Part shown: piece by piece, positions 59,343 through 64,000 of the stretch
How positions within the stretch are numbered: the stretch's first letter is position 1
Layout of the letters: each line of letters opens with the position of its first letter
Source of the DNA: Cocos nucifera
Taxonomy: Eukaryota > Streptophyta > Magnoliopsida > Arecales > Arecaceae
Reading direction: 5' to 3'
NCBI GenBank assembly: GCA_006176705.1
Contig: QRFJ01000384.1
Coordinates: forward strand, 62,001 to 126,000
DNA length: 64,000 bases
Notes under the pieces: generated by a model
The model's input: only the letters and a program-made list of their open reading frames with translations
What the model was told of the DNA's origin: nothing
Database searches by the model: none
Position numbers and translations under genes: made by a program

Positions 59343-61420
59343 CTTCGGTCCATCAATTGGATGATTAGATTAAATTTTTAGCCCTGACATCCTCTTTTTT
59401 GACTCAAGCCTAAATATGTGAAGCTTCTAAATATAAAAACTTAAAATAAGGAGAAAAGTTTACTAGTAGAATTATCTGATATGATGGCTGAGACAATAAG
59501 CCCAACTAATTGCACAACTACGTATCTTGAAGAATCTCCACAACCATATCATAGATGGCATCTCAGAAGCTATGAGGTCGCTAGCTCAGAAGCTTCTGCA
59601 TGACCTCCTCCATGTGGACATCACTCCAAGTCTGGAATGTCAAAACCTATGAGGACACTGAAAAGTATTGAGCTACTGGAGGGTCAAAACTATGATCGAA
59701 TCCTATGACCCGACTTCTACTCACCCCTCTGGTGATCCTGAGCCATCCCTTAAGCTCAACAAGGGACTGAGTGGATGGATCATCATCGTACCATGCAACA
59801 ACATACTCCACGTAATCTGCCTACACAGTTTAAAAATACAATAATTCTAATATACATTTTAGATCCGGTAACAACTTAATAAATATAGTTTGAAATTCTT
59901 ATCGCGATTTGTCACAACCTAAAATTAATGTAATCACCAGTCCTCCTAGATTGATGTATGGCCTCCCATAACCACAGCTAGCCTAGTGGATGACCTAGCT
60001 GCCATGTCAATAATAAGAAAATAATAAAATTAAATTAATTAAAATATATATAAGAGTTTTGGTATAGATTTTTTATAAGTCTGTCGGTTACAACATGTGT
60101 GTCGATGGAGTCGCTCGTGTGCTTGATCAGATCTTACTGGACAGTCTAATTCTATTGGGCCCTCTGCCACTTACTATAGTGCTCCTTGTTGCTCTACTGG
60201 TCGCAGAGAGCCTTCCATACGTCCGCTCACATCTAGTGATCCCTATAGGACCTTCAATCCGATGGTGACTGAGAATGGAATGCTCGATGTTGAACTATCG
60301 AAGGTTGTACAGACCATCTCGGAACCTCCACATGGCCACCTTCTCCAAGGTTTGATGGCCAGCCTCCTCATCCTCAAGAGTCTTGAATCAATAATACTCC
60401 TGCAAGTAGAAGTAATCGTGCATTAATAAATAGAATACAAACCTATAATAAATTTAAAAATTAAATATTTCTGACATATCCAAAATATCTCCTAGACTGC
60501 ATCACGAGCTCTAGACGACTAGCTGGAGAATTCATTCATTGGCCCCAGTATCAAGCATCGGATGATGCTGCTAACCATACGAAATACTCCAGATTCTCTA
60601 AACATGCTACAAAATTGATTTTGAAAAATAAATGTTAACTCTAAAATGGCTAAATTTTAAATATTTTAATTAAAATTATAGTACTTATGAGTGGCTCTAA
60701 ACATGCATGAGTTATCTATCCTCTGGTCGAGTTAAAGGTGCCGTGAGCTAGGTGGATTCTCAGCCATGACTCTATGTCTGGAAGTTGGTCGCTACTATAT
60801 GTGACTGTGGGGTCACTAGTGATCCCATATCATTTGAACTTAAGCACAAAATATCTAATATAAAAATATTATATTAGTTAGCAAAGAATAAAATAACATA
60901 GATGAGAAGATCAAAAGTGTTAGAGTTTACCATCTGATGTGAGAGATGTGGAATCATACGAGCTGGCCGCATGATCGCTCTCTCTTTGAGAGCTTTGTCC
61001 TTGGCTAGAATGGCTCCGACCTTTAAAAGACATGATGTATAATCTCTAAAAATATATTTGCCAAATTAATTATACAATTATGGATGATAATGCAAGATTT
61101 AAAATGACTTATTTTGTTGGCCAATAAAGCTTATATGAAATAAGTTCTCAGTAAAAACAAAAACCAAAGCAAGCAGATAACCTAAAAATTGATCCAAATA
61201 AAATATCTATCAAAACATAATAAGATGATCAAAATTTAACTCATGTGTAATAAAGATTGTTAGTTAGCATCTATAATATATCAGCAAAAAAATGATTATC
61301 TTCCGGCAGTACATGATAATGTGTTGTTCTACTGGTCTTCTGATTTAGGCATTGTCTGATTCTCATCCAATAGTATATGATAATCTCAATATGTGAAAGT
61401 ATGAAAAAAGCTCAAATATG
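59343..61420 (-). pseudogene. Plant En/Spm-family transposase-like remnant, copy 2
   Basis: Collinear with 46130-48207, with scattered substitutions and stops. The block homologous to 46900-47035 lies at about 60090-60230. The 46200-46440 block is at about 59410-59640. Both copies carry independent stops, so neither encodes a protein. Confidence 0.6.
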
Positions 61421-61895
61421 CTATTAAAAAATAAGGCATTGCAAGTTTCTTTGCACCTTTAACCATGAGGTGGCTGCAAGCAGTTATCTGCGATGTAACA
61501 CATCATCTAAGCTTGCCCTATATTACAAGTTTTTCTACACCTTTAATCATGAGGTGCTGCAAGTGATTGTCTGCAATGTAACGGACCATCCAAGCTTGAC
61601 TATACAATAATTAGAATAGAAATGCATCACCTCCATTTAGGTGCATCTCGCATAGGTAGTCATCATAGCTTTTTCGAGGCCCCAGCCTTCTTCTCGAGCT
61701 ACAAACTAAGAGTAGAAATTTTTAAAAAATATAATAACAACTTAAAAAGAAAATTCATGTGCTCGTGTAGCCTAGTCATCTGGCATGCTCTAAGTCTGCA
61801 TGCATGGGATGCGCATCATGATCGTCCCTATTTATAATGATATCCTTTACTTTTGCGATTATGCCTTTGAAAATACTGCACCCTTAGTTCAATGA

Positions 61896-62203
61896 TGGGC
61901 TCATTGTCCTTGTAACAGATGTATTAATAGAAAAATGCTTGATAGAGATACAATAGTTATCTATTTATATAAAAGTGGATTTACGCCAAATTACAAGCAT
62001 TGGTACTTGTATGGAGAGATATGGGAGATAATTGCAAGGGCTTCAAAGGCTCTACCTGTCCAATACATTTGCTAATGTGTAAAAGCTTAATGATGACAGA
62101 CTTGAGTAGATGATTAACACATTTGATGGGTTTGATCTAATTATTGGTGAGTATCCATATAATAATCTTTTAAATAGCAACCGCTATAGCCATGATGAAT
62201 TAT
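61896..62203 (+). pseudogene. Left arm: CACTA transposase-associated domain joined to DRM methyltransferase fragment
   Basis: Plus strand. CPCNRCINRKMLDRDTIV, then GFTPNYKHWYLYGE (61896-62025), is the transposase-associated domain found at the N-terminus of CACTA transposases (CPCxxCxNRK ... HLYxxGFxPNYxxWxxHGE). After ~60 bp of decayed sequence, LNDDRLE, a stop, then MINTFDGFDLIIGEYPYNNL and NSNRYSHDEL (62086-62203) align with the DRM-type DNA methyltransferase segment around motif IV. In that family the sequence resembles LNGDRLEQLINSFGGFDLVVGGSPCNNLAGSN. Here the catalytic Pro-Cys is Pro-Tyr. No enzyme could be made. Confidence 0.78.
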
Positions 62204-62287
62204 AGGGTTGTTATGGTTATAGTCTAGCTCACCCTCTAAGGGGTAGCAACCCTATAGAGGGTAAGCATGGCTATAACCATAGCAACC

Positions 62288-62707
62288 CTATAATCTATCA
62301 TAGCTATAACGGTTGCTAATTGAAAGATTAGTACATGGACATCCACTAATAATCAGATCAAACAATCCAAATATGTTAATTATCTGCTCAAGTCTATCAC
62401 CATTAAGTTCTTGCATATCAGCAAGGTCTTGGATAAATAGAGCCTTTAAAGCCCTTGCAATTGTCTCCCATATCTCTCTATACAAGTACTAATTCTTGTA
62501 GTTTGATATAAATCCATTCTTATATAAATGGGTCACTATTGTATCCCTATCAAGTATTTCTCTATTGATACATCTCTTACAAGGATAATGAGCCCATCCT
62601 TGAACTAAGAGTGCAACACTTCCAAAAGAATAATCACAAAAGTAAAGGATATTATTACAAATGAAGATGGTCAGGACATGTATCTCGTGCATGCCAACTT
62701 GGAGCAT
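62288..62707 (-). pseudogene. Right arm: CACTA transposase-associated domain fused in frame to DRM methyltransferase fragment
   Basis: Minus strand; one frame from 62707 to 62288 interrupted by a single stop at 62489-62491. There the left arm has Trp, so TGG became TAG. Residues 37-72 of the first part (AHYPCKRCINREILDRDTIV, HLYKNGFISNYKN) are the transposase-associated domain. The frame continues through YREIWETIARALKAL into ADMQELNGDRLEQIINIFG and FDLIISGCPCTNLSISNRY (62291-62425). The last part matches the motif IV region of plant DRM de novo cytosine methyltransferases and keeps the Pro-Cys pair. Only about 45 residues of the methyltransferase are present, so it is a captured fragment and not an enzyme. 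Chance similarity is unlikely because both arms keep it. Confidence 0.8.
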
Positions 62708-62733
62708 GCTAGATGACTAGGCCGCACGAGCAT

Positions 62734-63340
62734 AATGGAATGGCATCTAGGCAAATCCCATCCTAGAGTCTGACCTAATTAAAAATTTAAAATTAATTAA
62801 ATTAAATATTATTAATTTAAATATTTTTAATTTAAAATTAATTTAACTAAATTAGAATATGTATATTAATCAAAAGATGGATCTATGGTTCTATAAAATA
62901 TAATTTTTTTAAAAAATTAACACCATTGGTCTAAGTGTGTAGGGCGCGTGAGGGTTGGATGCTAGTTGAGACCCGAGGCCTAAGCACCAGCACCTTCCCT
63001 TGGCTTGAGCATGCAAAGCATGTAGGGGCTGGATGTCTTGGATGCTAGCTGGAACCTATGACCTAAGCACACAGGGCACGCCTCAGCCCCGTGTTTGCAA
63101 TACTACCTAGACCTTCCCTCGGTTCAAGCACTCTACATACCGAGACCCAAATTCCATACTTTTAATTAATTAACTAATTAATTAATCAATTAAAAATCTA
63201 ACTAATTAATTAAATCTAAATTTAATTAATTAATTTTTTAATATCTAATTATACTTAATTAACATAATTTAAATAAAAAATTTTACTTTTAGTGAGACGG
63301 TATTAGTCATCGCTAATACTCATAATAGAATGTAGGTTGC
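62734..63340. other. Subterminal-type CACTA sequence
   Basis: An imperfect ~115 bp duplication (about 62930-63125) contains GGGCGCGTGAGGGTTGGATG / GGGGCTGGATG, then an AT-rich TTAATTAATT stretch, then the TAGTCATCGCTAATAC motif. No gene. Confidence 0.45.
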
Positions 63341-64000
63341 CTACAGGATTAAGGCCCGGGCTAGCGCACAGGGATTGAGACGTGAGGAGGCATAGGCTAG
63401 CGAGCAGGGACTGAGGCTCAGAGATATGGTTGTAGAGCTAATATGCACATAGACAGGGCTATGGGATCTGGTTGACAGGATAGGAGCGGTAGGATCGTGG
63501 CCGTGGGCTAGAGGTGGCAGGGCAAGGGCCATGGGGTTAGGCCGGTGGGACCTGGGAGGTGGCTCAGGGATGCAGCCATAGAAACGATGGTGTGGGTATG
63601 GGGCCATGGGAAGGCGGTGCAAGTCGGGAATGTGGGGTCGGGCCAAGGAGAGTTGGGAGGTGGTCGAGGGCTCATGGCATGGAGCTCATGGAGGTGGTCG
63701 AGGGAGGCGGTCTAGGTGCAGTTGGGGGCTTGGGGATGCAACTACGGGAGATGGGCCGAGTGCAGCTAGGGGAAGACGGCCAAAGGCTTGGAGAGGCAGT
63801 TGTGGAGAGGCAGGTTGGGAGGAGGCAGGTCGAGGGCAGCCCAGGGGAGGCGGCCAGGGGCTCGAAGAGGTAGGAGGCAACCAGGAGGAGCAAGCAAGGG
63901 GGAGGTAGGTCGGGTGCAGCTGGAGGGAGGTGGTCGAGGGCATAAAGAGGTGATCGTGGAGAGGTGACTTAGGGGGAGGAGGGCTGGGGGCAGCCAGGGA
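63341..64000. other. G-rich low-complexity region at right edge
   Basis: Strongly G-rich plus strand made of variants of GGGAGGTGGTCGAGGG and GGAGGCGGCCAGGGGCTCG repeated many times. The composition opens long frames on both strands, none with a domain. Possibly further CACTA subterminal repeats; it runs off the window. Confidence 0.5.

Larger units (their letters stand above)
61759..62733. repeat. Large near-palindrome, two ~485 bp arms, centre near 62244
   Basis: The left arm (61759 to about 62242) is the reverse complement of the right arm (about 62246-62733), with roughly 80% identity and small indels by eye. Anchors on the left include GCCTAGTCATCT, ATATCCTTTACTTTTG, GATAGAGATACAATAG, GGAGAGATATGGGAGA, ATAGGGTTGTTATGGTTATAG and CACCCTCTA. 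Each is matched inversely on the right. The loop is only a few bases. Both arms encode the same chimeric coding sequence pointing toward the centre. Confidence 0.88.
59343..63340 (-). mobile_element. CACTA (En/Spm) derivative 2 carrying a methyltransferase-fragment palindrome
   Basis: The left part (59343-61420) matches CACTA derivative 1 (46130-48207) throughout. It continues rightward into sequence that derivative 1 has lost: unassigned DNA with a small repeat (about 61440-61600), a ~975 bp palindrome encoding a transposase-associated domain, and subterminal-type sequence (TAGTCATCGCTAATAC near 63310). No transposase catalytic (TNP2) domain was seen, so the element is non-autonomous. The exact right terminus was not identified and the boundary is approximate. 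Confidence 0.65.

Noticed and set aside
59343..61420. Possibility that CACTA derivative 2 is an intact autonomous element
   Set aside because: Stops in every transposase block and no TNP2 catalytic domain seen between 59343 and 63340.
63559..63943. Several overlapping frames of 73-104 codons on both strands
   Set aside because: Produced by G-rich repetitive sequence lacking stops; no conserved motif.

Overview
This window is plant nuclear DNA. Nearly all of it is transposable-element sequence: Ty3/gypsy and Ty1/copia LTR retrotransposons, L1-type LINEs, En/Spm (CACTA) DNA transposons and microsatellites. The only gene that looks host-like is a plant-specific mini zinc finger (MIF, ZF-HD dimerisation domain), present twice. 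The element mix and base composition suggest a large-genome monocot, possibly a palm. That is inference; no species-specific marker was seen. No tRNA, rRNA, CRISPR or prokaryotic feature was found.

Left third (1-31031): a stack of nested retrotransposons. Outermost and oldest is a fragment of a non-autonomous LTR element (29849-31031). A SIRE-like copia element on the minus strand (22329-29848) sits in it. That element's downstream ORF is cut by a gag-only Athila/Tat-like gypsy element on the plus strand (gypsy-2, 12181-22328). The 5' LTR of gypsy-2 is cut by a second copia family on the minus strand (copia-B, 9465-12180). Its leader is cut by a relative (copia-A, 3758-9464). The gag-pol of copia-A is cut by a young gypsy element (gypsy-1, 1-3757), which has an open gag frame and a perfect tRNA-Asp primer-binding site. 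A further small LTR element (13832-17254) sits in the gypsy-2 leader.

Middle (31032-42307): LINE endonuclease and reverse-transcriptase C-terminal remnants, then the MIF locus. A ~1.6 kb unit carrying the MIF gene occurs at 35405-37012 and again at 38458-40012, with a truncated copia integrase/RT fragment between. Downstream lies a fold-back element bracketed by (TA)n/(GA)n arrays.

Right third (42308-64000): a ~5.9 kb tandem duplication (42308-48207 and 48208-51560) carrying a CACTA end; a complete non-autonomous LTR element with two minisatellites (52462-56134); and a second CACTA derivative (about 59343-63340). The second CACTA contains the most interesting structure here. It is a ~975 bp near-palindrome (61759-62733) whose arms each encode a CACTA transposase-associated domain joined to a fragment of the catalytic region of a DRM-type de novo DNA methyltransferase. 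If transcribed it would form a long hairpin with homology to both the transposon and a host silencing gene.
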